From assembly GCF_022163125.1 (NCBI RefSeq), contig NZ_CP091881.1, positions 7,952,501 to 8,016,500 of the forward strand: a stretch of DNA of 64,000 nt. Reading direction: 5' to 3'. Each line of letters begins with the position of its first letter. Within the stretch, counting starts at the first letter, position 1. This DNA comes from Paenibacillus sp. HWE-109 (GTDB lineage Bacteria > Bacillota > Bacilli > Paenibacillales > NBRC-103111). Shown piece after piece: positions 34,612-42,223 of the stretch. The notes below the pieces were generated by a model. It was not told where the DNA came from. It ran no database searches and saw nothing but the letters and a program-made list of their open reading frames with translations. Both the position numbers and the translations under genes were made by a program.

Positions 34612-35240
34612 GTGAGATTGTGAGAACCCTTGTTGTCGATGATCATCCCTTGTTTGCTCGAGCAACCAAAGCATTATTGGAGCAAATCGAACACATTGAG
34701 GTCATTGGTGTTGTTGGAAATGGAAAGCAATGCCTGGAATATGTGGAGCGCTATCAACCTATACTAGTCTTTCTTGATTATCAGTTACCGGATCAATCCG
34801 GCATAGAGATTGCTACTATAATTAAACGTAACTATCCAAATATTCATGTTGTTATTTTCACAGGAATCGAATTGAGTGGGATCTTAAATAAATTGATTGA
34901 AATCAAAGTAAGCGGCGTTTTATCAAAGGAATCAAGTGAGCGAACGATAAAAAATATGGTGAACTGTATTTTAGATGGGCACACGATGCTACCTTTATCG
35001 TTCTTTCATCAGATGCAATTAACAGAAATAGCTGTTCAGGAAAGCTTCGCGCTAGTAGAAGAAGAGATCCTCATGATGAATATGTTGGTAAAAGGAGCTA
35101 CTCATGATCAAATTGCTGACCAAATCTTTATGAGTAAGAGAACGGTCGATAACTATCTACGAAAGATTTATGATAAATTAGGTGTGAAATCTAGAACTGA
35201 AGCTCTTGAAAAGTTTATAAAAAGTAAATATTACTCGTAG
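34608..35240 (+). CDS. comA: ComA-like response regulator (NarL/LuxR family)
   Basis: 210 aa, near the 214 of B. subtilis ComA. Receiver domain with LVVDDHPLFARATKALL, phospho-Asp in LVFLDYQLPDQSG and Lys in GVLSKESSE. The LuxR-type helix-turn-helix at the C-terminus has LVKGATHDQIADQIFMSKR and VDNYLRKIYDKLGVKSRTEA. The start overlaps the kinase stop (ATGA), so the two are cotranslated partners. Target genes cannot be read from the window. Confidence 0.9.
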   Translation: MSEIVRTLVVDDHPLFARATKALLEQIEHIEVIGVVGNGKQCLEYVERYQPILVFLDYQLPDQSGIEIATIIKRNYPNIHVVIFTGIELSGILNKLIEIKVSGVLSKESSERTIKNMVNCILDGHTMLPLSFFHQMQLTEIAVQESFALVEEEILMMNMLVKGATHDQIADQIFMSKRTVDNYLRKIYDKLGVKSRTEALEKFIKSKYYS

Positions 35241-35258
35241 TCACCAGGGGGAAAGAAA

Positions 35259-36179
35259 TTGCACCAGGACGTAAACCGCCACATGAGTAATATGATGGAT
35301 GACTATGTCTATGTGGAGGATTTAAATGAATTATTTAAAACCTTTATGAAGGACAAAGAGAAGGATAAGGATACGTGGGTAAGTATCACATTATGTGTGC
35401 ATTTCATGTTAGGGGGGGCTTCACCTGACATTTATAAATTTGCCGCAATAACTGAAATATTTGTTTTGATATCAGATATCGTCGACGATCTACAGGATCA
35501 AGATCAAGCAGACAAACCATGGATGCAGTCCCCCCGAGCCTCTACGCTGAATGCCATTCTAGCAATGCTCATGGGCGTGGTTGGTGAATTGGGACAGTTG
35601 CAGGTCCACGGGAGAGTGCTCGTAGAGATTACTCGAATTATCGCGCGATCCATCAATGGGCAGCACAAAGATATAATCAACGCGTCGGTGTCAGTGGATG
35701 ACTATCTGATCATGACGCAAGAAAAATCAGGCTCTCTATTCCGATTGGCTTGTTTCATGGGGTATTTATCACTGGACTGTCCGGAGGAAACGATTAAACA
35801 GCTTCATGAGCTGGCGGACTGCATAGGACTCATCCATCAGATCCAGAACGATATGCGAGATCTCGTGCGATATGATGTGAAGAATGATTTGTACTGTAAA
35901 AAGCGAACATTGCCCATTCTATACCTGCTCTCGGTCGAAGATGAAGCCTTTAACTCACTAAAAGATTACTACGCAGGTAAAATTACCGCAGATATTCTTC
36001 TTCACGACAAAGAAGCCTTCATTCAAATGATTCATGACTCGGGTTGTTTGGAATACTCGCGTGTGGTGCAATCCGTGTGTCTACAGAAAGCGGAGGAGAT
36101 TTACGCAAAGCTGCAAGCGGTCGAGCCTTGGAAAGAAAAATTTAGAGAAGTTGCGTATGGAGATTTCCTTCCCAAATAG
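35259..36179 (+). CDS. comQ: ComQ-like isoprenyl transferase (pheromone-modifying)
   Basis: 306 aa trans-isoprenyl-diphosphate-synthase fold, similar in length to ComQ. The first aspartate-rich motif is SDIVDDLQDQDQ (DDxxD, about residue 77). The second region is the shortened QIQNDMRDLV, as in ComQ-type rather than housekeeping prenyl synthases. It would transfer a prenyl group to the Trp of a ComX-type peptide. TTG 35259 lies 7 nt after AGGGGG; ATG 35283 is an alternative. It follows comA by 18 nt and ends the operon, giving order P-A-Q instead of Q-X-P-A. Confidence 0.85.
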   Translation: MHQDVNRHMSNMMDDYVYVEDLNELFKTFMKDKEKDKDTWVSITLCVHFMLGGASPDIYKFAAITEIFVLISDIVDDLQDQDQADKPWMQSPRASTLNAILAMLMGVVGELGQLQVHGRVLVEITRIIARSINGQHKDIINASVSVDDYLIMTQEKSGSLFRLACFMGYLSLDCPEETIKQLHELADCIGLIHQIQNDMRDLVRYDVKNDLYCKKRTLPILYLLSVEDEAFNSLKDYYAGKITADILLHDKEAFIQMIHDSGCLEYSRVVQSVCLQKAEEIYAKLQAVEPWKEKFREVAYGDFLPK

Positions 36180-36228
36180 AAGCTCATGTTACTATCCCTG
36201 AATCCGGATGGTAACGCGAGCTTTTTTA
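36180..36228 (+). terminator. Terminator of the comP-comA-comQ-like operon
   Basis: AAGCTC and GTTACTATCC pair with GGATGGTAAC and GAGCTT, followed by TTTTTT. It starts right at the comQ stop. Confidence 0.9.
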
Positions 36229-36277
36229 CATGAGATAGAGTTAACTGCGAATGCGCTGATGTCTCAACCCCATCGAT

Positions 36278-36288
36278 CATGGTATAAT
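36278..36288 (+). promoter_or_regulatory. Extended -10 promoter of the Rpn-family gene
   Basis: ATGGTATAAT gives a TGn-TATAAT extended -10 (36280-36288), 28 nt before the ATG at 36317. No convincing -35 is present. Confidence 0.55.
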
Positions 36289-36316
36289 AGTAAGGAAAAG
36301 GAATGGAGCTGACGCT

Positions 36317-37210
36317 ATGTTCGATAGACTTGACCCGAAAGTCGATTTTGTATTCAAGCGTATTTTCGGAGTGGAAGAGAATAAAGACGTACTGCTCGAT
36401 TTTTTGAATGTAACGTTAAGGGAAAGCGAACCGCGTCCATTGACCGACATTCACATTCTGAATCCCTACATTGATAAAAATGCTTTGCACGATAAACAGT
36501 CCATTCTGGACATACATGCCCGCACGGCAGACGGGAAGCAAGTGAATATTGAAATTCAATTGTTTAACCGCTACGACATTGAGAAGCGGACTTTGTATTA
36601 TTGGAGCAAAATGTATGCCAGCCAACTAGAAGAAGGACAAAAATATAAAGAGCTCAAAAAGACGATTACCATTAACATTTTAAACTTTAAGTTTATTCCT
36701 AATGACCGTTATTATAATTTGTTTCATTTGAGGGAAGATCATATGGGACTCGTACTGACCGACCATATTGAAATCCATTTCATGGAGCTTCCCAAACTAG
36801 AAGAGCAGAAGGTCAGGATCTCGGATAAATTGGTCAAATGGTTGTTGTTCTTAAAAGGTGTGGACAAACCAGAAGTATGGGAGGAGATTTCGATGAACGA
36901 ACCGGCTTTGCAAAAAGCGATGGATACGCTTGAATTCCTGAGCCAGAATGAAGAGGCCCGAAGACTTTATGAAATGCGGCAAAAAGCGCTGCATGATGAG
37001 GCCTCGATGCTTGATGGGGCTAGGGAAGAAGGCAGGCAAGAGGGAATGCAAAAAGGTATGCAAAAAGGTATAGAAGAAGGTATGCATAAGAGCAGAATCG
37101 AAATAGCTAAGAACTTGCTCGGTATAGGCATCGACGTAGCTAAGGTAATCGAGGCAACAGGTTTAACTAAAGATGAAGTTCAAAGATTAAAAGAAGAATT
37201 GATGCAATAG
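36317..37210 (+). CDS. Rpn family PD-(D/E)XK nuclease / putative transposase
   Basis: 297 aa, full length. It has the N-terminal LDPKVDFVFKRIFGVEENK, catalytic region LDIHARTADGKQVNIEIQLF (D...ExQ nuclease motif), then FNRYDIEKRTLYYWSKMYA. The C-terminal tail has short EGMQKG-type repeats followed by IAKNLLGIG...TGLTKDEVQRLKEEL, typical of Rpn proteins. Rpn proteins are DNA endonucleases linked to recombination or phage defence and spread as selfish genes. A decayed copy of the 3' half follows at once. Confidence 0.9.
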   Translation: MFDRLDPKVDFVFKRIFGVEENKDVLLDFLNVTLRESEPRPLTDIHILNPYIDKNALHDKQSILDIHARTADGKQVNIEIQLFNRYDIEKRTLYYWSKMYASQLEEGQKYKELKKTITINILNFKFIPNDRYYNLFHLREDHMGLVLTDHIEIHFMELPKLEEQKVRISDKLVKWLLFLKGVDKPEVWEEISMNEPALQKAMDTLEFLSQNEEARRLYEMRQKALHDEASMLDGAREEGRQEGMQKGMQKGIEEGMHKSRIEIAKNLLGIGIDVAKVIEATGLTKDEVQRLKEELMQ

Positions 37211-37218
37211 TCACACCA

Positions 37219-37249
37219 GAGACCGTCTCATAATAAGGCGGTTTTTTCT
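37219..37249 (+). terminator. Terminator-like hairpin after the Rpn gene
   Basis: GACCGTCTC...AAGGCGGTTTTTTC: a short ACCG/CGGT-based stem with a T-run. The same segment recurs after the duplicate (37709-37732, GACCGTCCC/GGGCGGTC). Confidence 0.65.
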
Positions 37250-37252
37250 TTA

Positions 37253-37701
37253 CTCGATGTACGTGCGCTCACGGCGGACGGACCATGATCCATTTCATGG
37301 AGCTTCCTAAACTAGAAGAGCAGAAGGTCAGGATCTCGGATAAATTGGTCAAATGGTTGTTGTTCTTAAAAGGTGTGGACAAACCAGAAGTATGGGAGGA
37401 GATTTCGATGAACGAACCGGCTTTGCAAAAAGCGATGGATACGCTTGAATTCCTGAGCCAGAATGAAGAGGCCCGAAGACTTTATGAAATGCGGCAAAAA
37501 GCGCTGCATGATGAGGCCTCGATGATTGATGGGGCTAGGGAAGAAGGCAGGCAAGAGGGAATGCAAGAAGGTATGCATAAGAGCAAAATCGAAATAGCTA
37601 AGAACTTGCTCGGTATAGGCATCGACGCAGCTAACGTAATCGAGGCCACGGGCTTAACTAAAGATGAAGTTCAAAGATTAAAAGAAGAATTGATGCAGTA
37701 G
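37253..37701 (+). pseudogene. Decayed partial duplicate of the Rpn gene
   Basis: 37285-37701 encodes a 138-aa product nearly identical to the last ~145 residues of the gene at 36317-37210. It has several substitutions and loses eight residues in the EGMQKG repeat. Just upstream, 37253-37282 encodes LDVRALTADG, matching LDIHARTADG of the full gene but in a different frame and with about 80 codons missing. This is a duplicate or second family member with internal deletion and frameshift. The DNA match continues past the stop into the terminator-like hairpin. Confidence 0.85.
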
Positions 37702-37732
37702 TCACACCAGAGACCGTCCCATAATAGGGCGG

Positions 37733-38116
37733 TCTTATGGGTTTAAGGGGGACTCCCTATTTAGTCGACGTCCACCGCAGGACTCTTTGCTTTGGAGGTT
37801 TTCGGTCTTGAGTGGCATTTAATGAACTGTAAGATGCTTATAGACGAGAAAATGGCTACTTTTGAGATTTAATGAACTGGACTGGCGTAATCGAGTACTT
37901 TATTGGTCGAATTGTTATCAATTTCTTGAAATAGCGCATCTGGTATTCATTAGATTTTCAGAATGAGCGATTTTGGTCGAATAAAGGTTATTGGGTTCGT
38001 AAGGAGGCTTGCGAAGGTGCATGGACTTAAAGACCTAGCCGCAGGCTAGTATTTTGTCATTGGGTGGCTAACAAGGAACAAAGAGCCGCGGATAGCCTCT
38101 CGTACATGTTTAGTTA
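37733..38116. other. Intergenic region without recognisable gene
   Basis: No supported ORF. ATTTAATGAACTG occurs twice (about 37819 and 37868). The final part leads into the katA promoter. Confidence 0.5.
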
Positions 38117-38145
38117 TTGACAATCATTATCACTTAGAATAAAAT
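38117..38145 (+). promoter_or_regulatory. Promoter of katA
   Basis: TTGACA (38117-38122), exact 17-nt spacer, TAAAAT (38140-38145). The spacer contains AATCATTATCAC, resembling half of a Fur-type box. Confidence 0.85.
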
Positions 38146-38155
38146 GAATACTATA

Positions 38156-38170
38156 TTATAATAATTATAA
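38156..38170. promoter_or_regulatory. PerR box
   Basis: TTATAATAATTATAA is a perfect match to the Per box consensus TTATAATnATTATAA. It lies just downstream of the -10, where a bound repressor would block katA transcription until peroxide oxidises PerR. Confidence 0.92.
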
Positions 38171-38215
38171 ATAAGAAATTATTATTACAAATTCAACCTA
38201 CAAAGGAGAATGCAA

Positions 38216-39679
38216 ATGACTCATAATCACTTAACGACGAATCAAGGCGCACCAGTAGGCGATAATCAGAATTCACGGACAGCCGGTCAGAATGGCCCTA
38301 CGCTTTTGGAGGATTACCATCTTCTAGAGAAGATTGCACATTTCGATCGGGAGCGTATTCCGGAGCGTGTGGTGCATGCGCGTGGAGCGGGAGCGTTTGG
38401 AACATTTACGGTTGAAAATGCGATGAAACGCTATACGAAAGCTGGCTTTCTTGCCGAAGCGGGCAAAGAAACGCCTGTGTTCGTTCGCTTCTCGACCGTG
38501 ATCCACGGTCAAAGCTCACCAGAGACAGCGCGTGATCCGCGTGGCTTTGCGGTGAAGTTTTATACGGAAGAAGGCAATTATGATTTGGTCGGCAACAATT
38601 TGCCTGTGTTTTTTATCCGCGATGCGATGAAATTTCCAGATATGGTTCATTCGTTGAAGCCTGCGCCGGACACGAACGTTCAGACGCCTGATCGCTATTG
38701 GGATTTCATGTCACTGACACCGGAATCTACGCATATGCTGACATGGGTATTCTCGGATTATGGTACGCCCGCCAACTACCGTGAGATGAACGGCTTTGGT
38801 GTCCACGCCTTCAAGTGGATTAACTCCGTTGGCAACTACGTGTATGTGAAATATCACTGGAAGCCGCATCAAGGCGTGCGCAATTTGAGCAAGGCAGAAG
38901 CCGCCGCTGTTCAAGGGGAGGATTTCAGCCACGCAACGAGAGACTTGTATGACGCCATCGCACGCGGCGATTTCCCGAAATGGGATCTGCATGTGCAATT
39001 GCTGCAGCCAGAGGATCTGGATGTTTATGATTTCGACCCGCTGGACCCAACGAAAGTTTGGCCGGAAGATGTGATTCCGCTGCACAAGGTAGGGACGATG
39101 ACGTTGAACCGCAATCCGCAGAACTTTTTTGCCGATGTGGAGCAGGCGGCATTTGCACCTAGTGTGTTGGTTGCCGGAATAGAACCATCCGAAGACAAAT
39201 TGCTGCAAGGACGGCTGTTCTCCTATCCCGACACACAAAGGCACCGTCTAGGCGCAAATTACTTGCAAATTCCAGTGAACTGTCCCTACGCAACTGTGCA
39301 AAATAACCAACGGGACGGCGCTATGCAAATGAAGCCGCAGGCCGGCAGTATCAACTATGAGCCAACTCGTCATGCGGATGAGCCTAAGGAAGCACCCGAG
39401 TATCGGGACAGCAGCACTCCTCTTCACGGAAGTGCAACTCGGCAAAAGATTGCCAAAACGAATGATTTCGCCCAAGCCGGCGACACCTTCCGCAGCTTCA
39501 GCGAGCAGGAGCAGGCGAACTTCATTTCCAATTTAGTCGGTGACCTGTCCTCGGTGCATGAGAAATCGAAGCTGCTGGCGATCTGCAATTTCTATCGGGC
39601 GGATGCGAAGCTCGGGGAAAACCTTGCGGCAGGGTTGAACGTAGATATTTCAGGCTATTTACAGCACTTGAACCGCTAA
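38216..39679 (+). CDS. katA: Catalase (clade 3 monofunctional heme catalase, KatA-like)
   Basis: 487 aa from ATG 38216, 7 nt after AAAGGAG; ATG 38210 overlaps the site. Heme catalase motifs: ERVVHARGAGAFGTF (distal His), GNNLPVFFIRDAMKFPD (Asn and Phe), and RLFSYPDTQRHRLGANY (proximal Tyr). It degrades hydrogen peroxide in the cytoplasm. Length matches B. subtilis KatA (483). The perfect PerR box upstream indicates peroxide induction. The next gene, 38 nt downstream, is a PerR-like fragment. Confidence 0.95.
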   Translation: MTHNHLTTNQGAPVGDNQNSRTAGQNGPTLLEDYHLLEKIAHFDRERIPERVVHARGAGAFGTFTVENAMKRYTKAGFLAEAGKETPVFVRFSTVIHGQSSPETARDPRGFAVKFYTEEGNYDLVGNNLPVFFIRDAMKFPDMVHSLKPAPDTNVQTPDRYWDFMSLTPESTHMLTWVFSDYGTPANYREMNGFGVHAFKWINSVGNYVYVKYHWKPHQGVRNLSKAEAAAVQGEDFSHATRDLYDAIARGDFPKWDLHVQLLQPEDLDVYDFDPLDPTKVWPEDVIPLHKVGTMTLNRNPQNFFADVEQAAFAPSVLVAGIEPSEDKLLQGRLFSYPDTQRHRLGANYLQIPVNCPYATVQNNQRDGAMQMKPQAGSINYEPTRHADEPKEAPEYRDSSTPLHGSATRQKIAKTNDFAQAGDTFRSFSEQEQANFISNLVGDLSSVHEKSKLLAICNFYRADAKLGENLAAGLNVDISGYLQHLNR

Positions 39680-39717
39680 CTTATAAAAAGCAGCAACTCG
39701 TAGAGGAGGTTTCCAGA

Positions 39718-39990
39718 ATGGTCCATCATGATCTTGAACAAGCGCTGCAGCGCATGCGTTCCAAAAACATTCCATTAACCCCGCAGCGGTATGCGTTATT
39801 GGAGTATCTGTACGCGCAACGCAGCTATACGACGGTGAAAGATATTTGTGAAGCGTTAATAGTCAAATATCCGACGATTAATGCGATGACAGTGAACAGC
39901 AGTCTGCACGTATTTAAACAGCTTGGTTTGGTGAAAGAGCTCGCCGTGATCGGAAGCTCCATACGATATGAAGCTGCTTTAAGCTCATAA
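39718..39990 (+). CDS. Truncated PerR/Fur-like protein (DNA-binding domain only)
   Basis: 90 aa, against about 145 for PerR. The N-terminal winged helix aligns well with PerR: LEQALQRMRSKNIPLTPQR, then LLEYLYAQRSYTTVKDI and LGLVKELAVIGSSIRYE. The C-terminal dimerisation domain with its zinc Cys4 site and metal ligands is absent. The residue aligned with regulatory His37 is Tyr, and the recognition helix has TVNSSLHVF where PerR has TVYNNLRVF. AGGAGG precedes ATG 39718, so it looks translatable. It could be a decaying paralog or a small interfering variant; it cannot be a normal peroxide sensor. Confidence 0.8.
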   Translation: MVHHDLEQALQRMRSKNIPLTPQRYALLEYLYAQRSYTTVKDICEALIVKYPTINAMTVNSSLHVFKQLGLVKELAVIGSSIRYEAALSS

Positions 39991-39997
39991 GGGTAAA

Positions 39998-40058
39998 AAG
40001 AAGCGCCCCACTCGCTACAAAGAGGATCTAGCCTCGAGTAGTCGATTGGGGCGCTTTC
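39998..40058. terminator. Bidirectional terminator between perR-like and stalk-domain genes
   Basis: AAGCGCCCCA and TTGGGGCGCTT close a long hairpin with an inner GAGGATCTAGCCTC stem, with A/T runs outside. It serves the two convergent genes. Confidence 0.85.
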
Positions 40059-40065
40059 ATTATCT

Positions 40066-41145
40066 CTATTTTACCGCTGCAAAAGCTGACAATGGAATCG
40101 GGAATCCTAGAATGCCCATCACATAAGGAACGTATTCGTACAGGCCAAAGTATACGACAACCGTGTCATCTTTCAAATAAAAGCCCTGATCGTCACGGAT
40201 GGATTCGAAGGGTTCGAGTAGATCGGATTCCAATTGTCTTTCTTTCAATTGCTTTTTGATCTCTTGATTGATGATAGTCTTGTAATTGGTATTAGTCGAC
40301 GTCACCTGCTGAAGGCTCAGCTCATTCCCTGTATCCAGATCGAACGTATGAGCATCGTGGGTGGTGAACCCGTGGGCGCCGCCTGTAAATGTATATACTT
40401 CGAAGTAGAGACTAAGTTTGTGCTTCTGATTGTACGTGATTTGATAATTAACATCCATAGAATAGGGATACTCGTTGCCGCTTTTGCTTAGCTCTTTGTT
40501 GGCGGCATCTTTATATTTCTCGATCTCGCTTTGAATGAATGTGTTAATTTTCGCGCTTGCCGCGGAATTGGCCCAACCTTCAATTTGAGGGTAATCTATC
40601 GTAATATTCTGATTGTCGGTGATCTTTTTCGAATCGGACTTGTTCGTCAAGGTGAGTTCGTTTTCTTGAATTTTAGTAATCGAAACTACATGGTTTTGAT
40701 CGTTGTATCCGATTTGGTAACCCATTTGTTCAAGGAGCAAGCGCAGTGGCAAGTAGGTGGTTCCGTCCACGATGACAGGCGGCAGCGGTTTGAAAAATTC
40801 ACGACCATTCATCGAGTATTGGGTGCTTTGATTCATCATGCTCATTTTCTTGTTAGGGGCGCTGACGGTAACTGTTTTGGTAGCCTCATCCCAGGCTGTC
40901 GTTAAGCCAAGCTTTTGACTGAGAAAAGCAAGGCCGACATAGGTGTCGCCGTCTACCGATTTGCCGCCTGGCACTTCCAGTAGTTGATCTTCGATCTGGA
41001 TCTTCAAAGGGGCAAGCTTAATCTCGAAATCGCTGCTCTCCGTCTGTGCATAAACGCTTGCCTGCTGTAGCAGGGCTGGACTAGCAGCGACTAGCAGGGC
41101 TGTGGCCAAAGTGATTTTCAGTAATGCGGGCATATTCTTTTTCAT
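40066..41145 (-). CDS. Secreted stalk-domain protein with DUF3298/RsiV-like C-terminus
   Basis: 359 aa. A signal peptide (MKKNMPALLKITLATALLV...VYAQ) precedes a copper-amine-oxidase-N-like stalk domain (about 45-150; DGDTYVGLAFLSQKLGL, DGTTYLPLRLLLEQMGY). The C-terminal DUF4163/DUF3298-type domain (about 175-355) has YFEVYTFTGGAHGFTTHDAHTFDLDTG and FYLKDDTVVVYFGLYEYVP. Such domains occur in RsiV-like and other secreted lysozyme-binding or wall proteins. AAAGGAGAG lies upstream of ATG 41145. Probably wall-associated; precise role unknown. Confidence 0.85.
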   Translation of the reverse strand: MKKNMPALLKITLATALLVAASPALLQQASVYAQTESSDFEIKLAPLKIQIEDQLLEVPGGKSVDGDTYVGLAFLSQKLGLTTAWDEATKTVTVSAPNKKMSMMNQSTQYSMNGREFFKPLPPVIVDGTTYLPLRLLLEQMGYQIGYNDQNHVVSITKIQENELTLTNKSDSKKITDNQNITIDYPQIEGWANSAASAKINTFIQSEIEKYKDAANKELSKSGNEYPYSMDVNYQITYNQKHKLSLYFEVYTFTGGAHGFTTHDAHTFDLDTGNELSLQQVTSTNTNYKTIINQEIKKQLKERQLESDLLEPFESIRDDQGFYLKDDTVVVYFGLYEYVPYVMGILGFPIPLSAFAAVK

Positions 41146-41349
41146 TAATATCTCTCCTTTGTGGCGTTTATGTAGTGATTTATGAATTAGACGATGCGCC
41201 TGTTTAGAAGGTTCGAAGTATTTTTTTTGGATTTGTCGAAAATAATTGAACGCGCTTTCCGCGAATCTATTCGCGTATATGGATCATGTAAGGAGGAGTG
41301 AAAACGGAAAAGAAGATATAAACCGGTGTTTATTGGGAAAACAATGCCT

Positions 41350-41394
41350 AAAAACGAACTATACGAAAGAATTAGTTAAAAAACGTTCGCTTTT
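41350..41394. promoter_or_regulatory. Inverted pair of PurR-box-like sites
   Basis: AAAAACGAACTAT (41350-41362) matches the Bacillus PurBox AWWWCCGAACWWT except one base. A weaker inverted copy AACGTTCGCTTTT is at 41382-41394. They sit just upstream of the pur promoter -35, as in B. subtilis where PurR binds paired inverted boxes. The 19-nt gap is slightly wider than the usual 16-17. Confidence 0.65.
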
Positions 41395-41399
41395 TGAAA

Positions 41400-41429
41400 T
41401 TGACATGGCACGTCAGTTGGTAGTAAACT
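41400..41429 (+). promoter_or_regulatory. Promoter of the pur operon
   Basis: TTGACA (41400-41405), 18-nt spacer, TAAACT (41424-41429). It is placed between the PurR-like boxes and the riboswitch. Confidence 0.75.
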
Positions 41430-41474
41430 AGGGAAGCGGGAAATGAACCCGCACTAATTGAAAATGTCGAATCA

Positions 41475-41543
41475 ACTCGTATAAAATCAGGGATAAGGCC
41501 TGAAAGTTTCTACCCAAAAACCATGAATTTTTGGACTACGAGG
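41475..41543 (+). ncRNA. Purine (guanine-type) riboswitch aptamer
   Basis: P1 is CTCGTA (41476-41481) with TACGAG (41537-41542). Core segments match the purine riboswitch: ATAAAATCAGGGATAAGGCC, GTTTCTACC at J2/3 and GGACTACGAG. The base before UACGAG's partner region is C (ACTA, position 74), which specifies guanine/hypoxanthine rather than adenine. L2 (GATAAGG) and L3 (CATGAA) can form the kissing loops. It senses guanine and shuts off the pur operon. Confidence 0.93.
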
Positions 41544-41601
41544 AAGCGAATGAGGGGAACCATAGGAAGACGATGGTCTTTTTGCATTCGGTTCTTTTGC
41601 T

Positions 41602-41645
41602 GTCCACGGATAGAATCATGTATTCTAGCTCTGGGCGTTTTTTGG
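41602..41645 (+). terminator. Riboswitch-controlled attenuator in the pur leader
   Basis: CCACGGATAGAAT pairs imperfectly with ATTCTAGCTCTGGG, followed by CGTTTTTTGG. It lies about 60 nt after the aptamer and 90 nt before purE, as expected for transcription attenuation. Confidence 0.7.
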
Positions 41646-41737
41646 GTTTAGAGGTGGACTGGTTTGAAATTATTGGAAATGAAAGTTTTGAAAGCCAAGC
41701 TTTCAAAACGACTTAACTATATGAGAGTGGGTTTGAG

Positions 41738-42223
41738 ATGACGGTACGTGTTGGTGTCATAATGGGAAGCCAGTCGGATTGGGAAACGATGAAGCACGCA
41801 TGCGACATGCTGGAAGAGCTCGGAGTGCCATACGAGAAAAAGGTGGTTTCTGCGCACAGAACGCCAGATTTGATGTTTGAATATGCAGCCGCGGCAGCAG
41901 GTCGTGGGATCCAAGTGATTATTGCCGGAGCAGGCGGGGCGGCGCATCTACCAGGAATGGTAGCAGCCAAAACGGAGCTACCGGTTATTGGTGTTCCCGT
42001 GAAGACGTCCACGCTGAACGGACTGGATTCCTTGCTGTCCATCGTGCAAATGCCAGGCGGCATTCCGGTTGCTACGGTGGCTATCGGCCATGCAGGCGCA
42101 ACGAACGCAGGCTTACTGGCAGCGCAAATCCTCGGCGCCTTCGAACCGGAGCTGCAAGCGAAGGTCAGAGCACGTCGTGAGCGCATCGCGCAAACGGTGA
42201 TCGAAAGCAGTGACCTGCTATGA
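41738..42223 (+). CDS. purE: N5-carboxyaminoimidazole ribonucleotide mutase (PurE)
   Basis: 161 aa class I PurE. It has VGVIMGSQSDWETMKHA at the N-terminus, SAHRTPDLMFEYA and GAGGAAHLPGMVAAKT. It converts N5-CAIR to CAIR after PurK. First gene of the pur operon behind the guanine riboswitch. Overlaps purK by 4 nt. Confidence 0.96.
   Translation: MTVRVGVIMGSQSDWETMKHACDMLEELGVPYEKKVVSAHRTPDLMFEYAAAAAGRGIQVIIAGAGGAAHLPGMVAAKTELPVIGVPVKTSTLNGLDSLLSIVQMPGGIPVATVAIGHAGATNAGLLAAQILGAFEPELQAKVRARRERIAQTVIESSDLL

Noticed and set aside
41246..41431. 61-codon ORF in the pur leader
   Set aside because: It spans the PurR-like boxes and the promoter and has no conserved features.
41475..41543. Adenine-type purine riboswitch
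   Set aside because: The specificity base in the ACTA core is C, not U, so guanine/hypoxanthine is expected.
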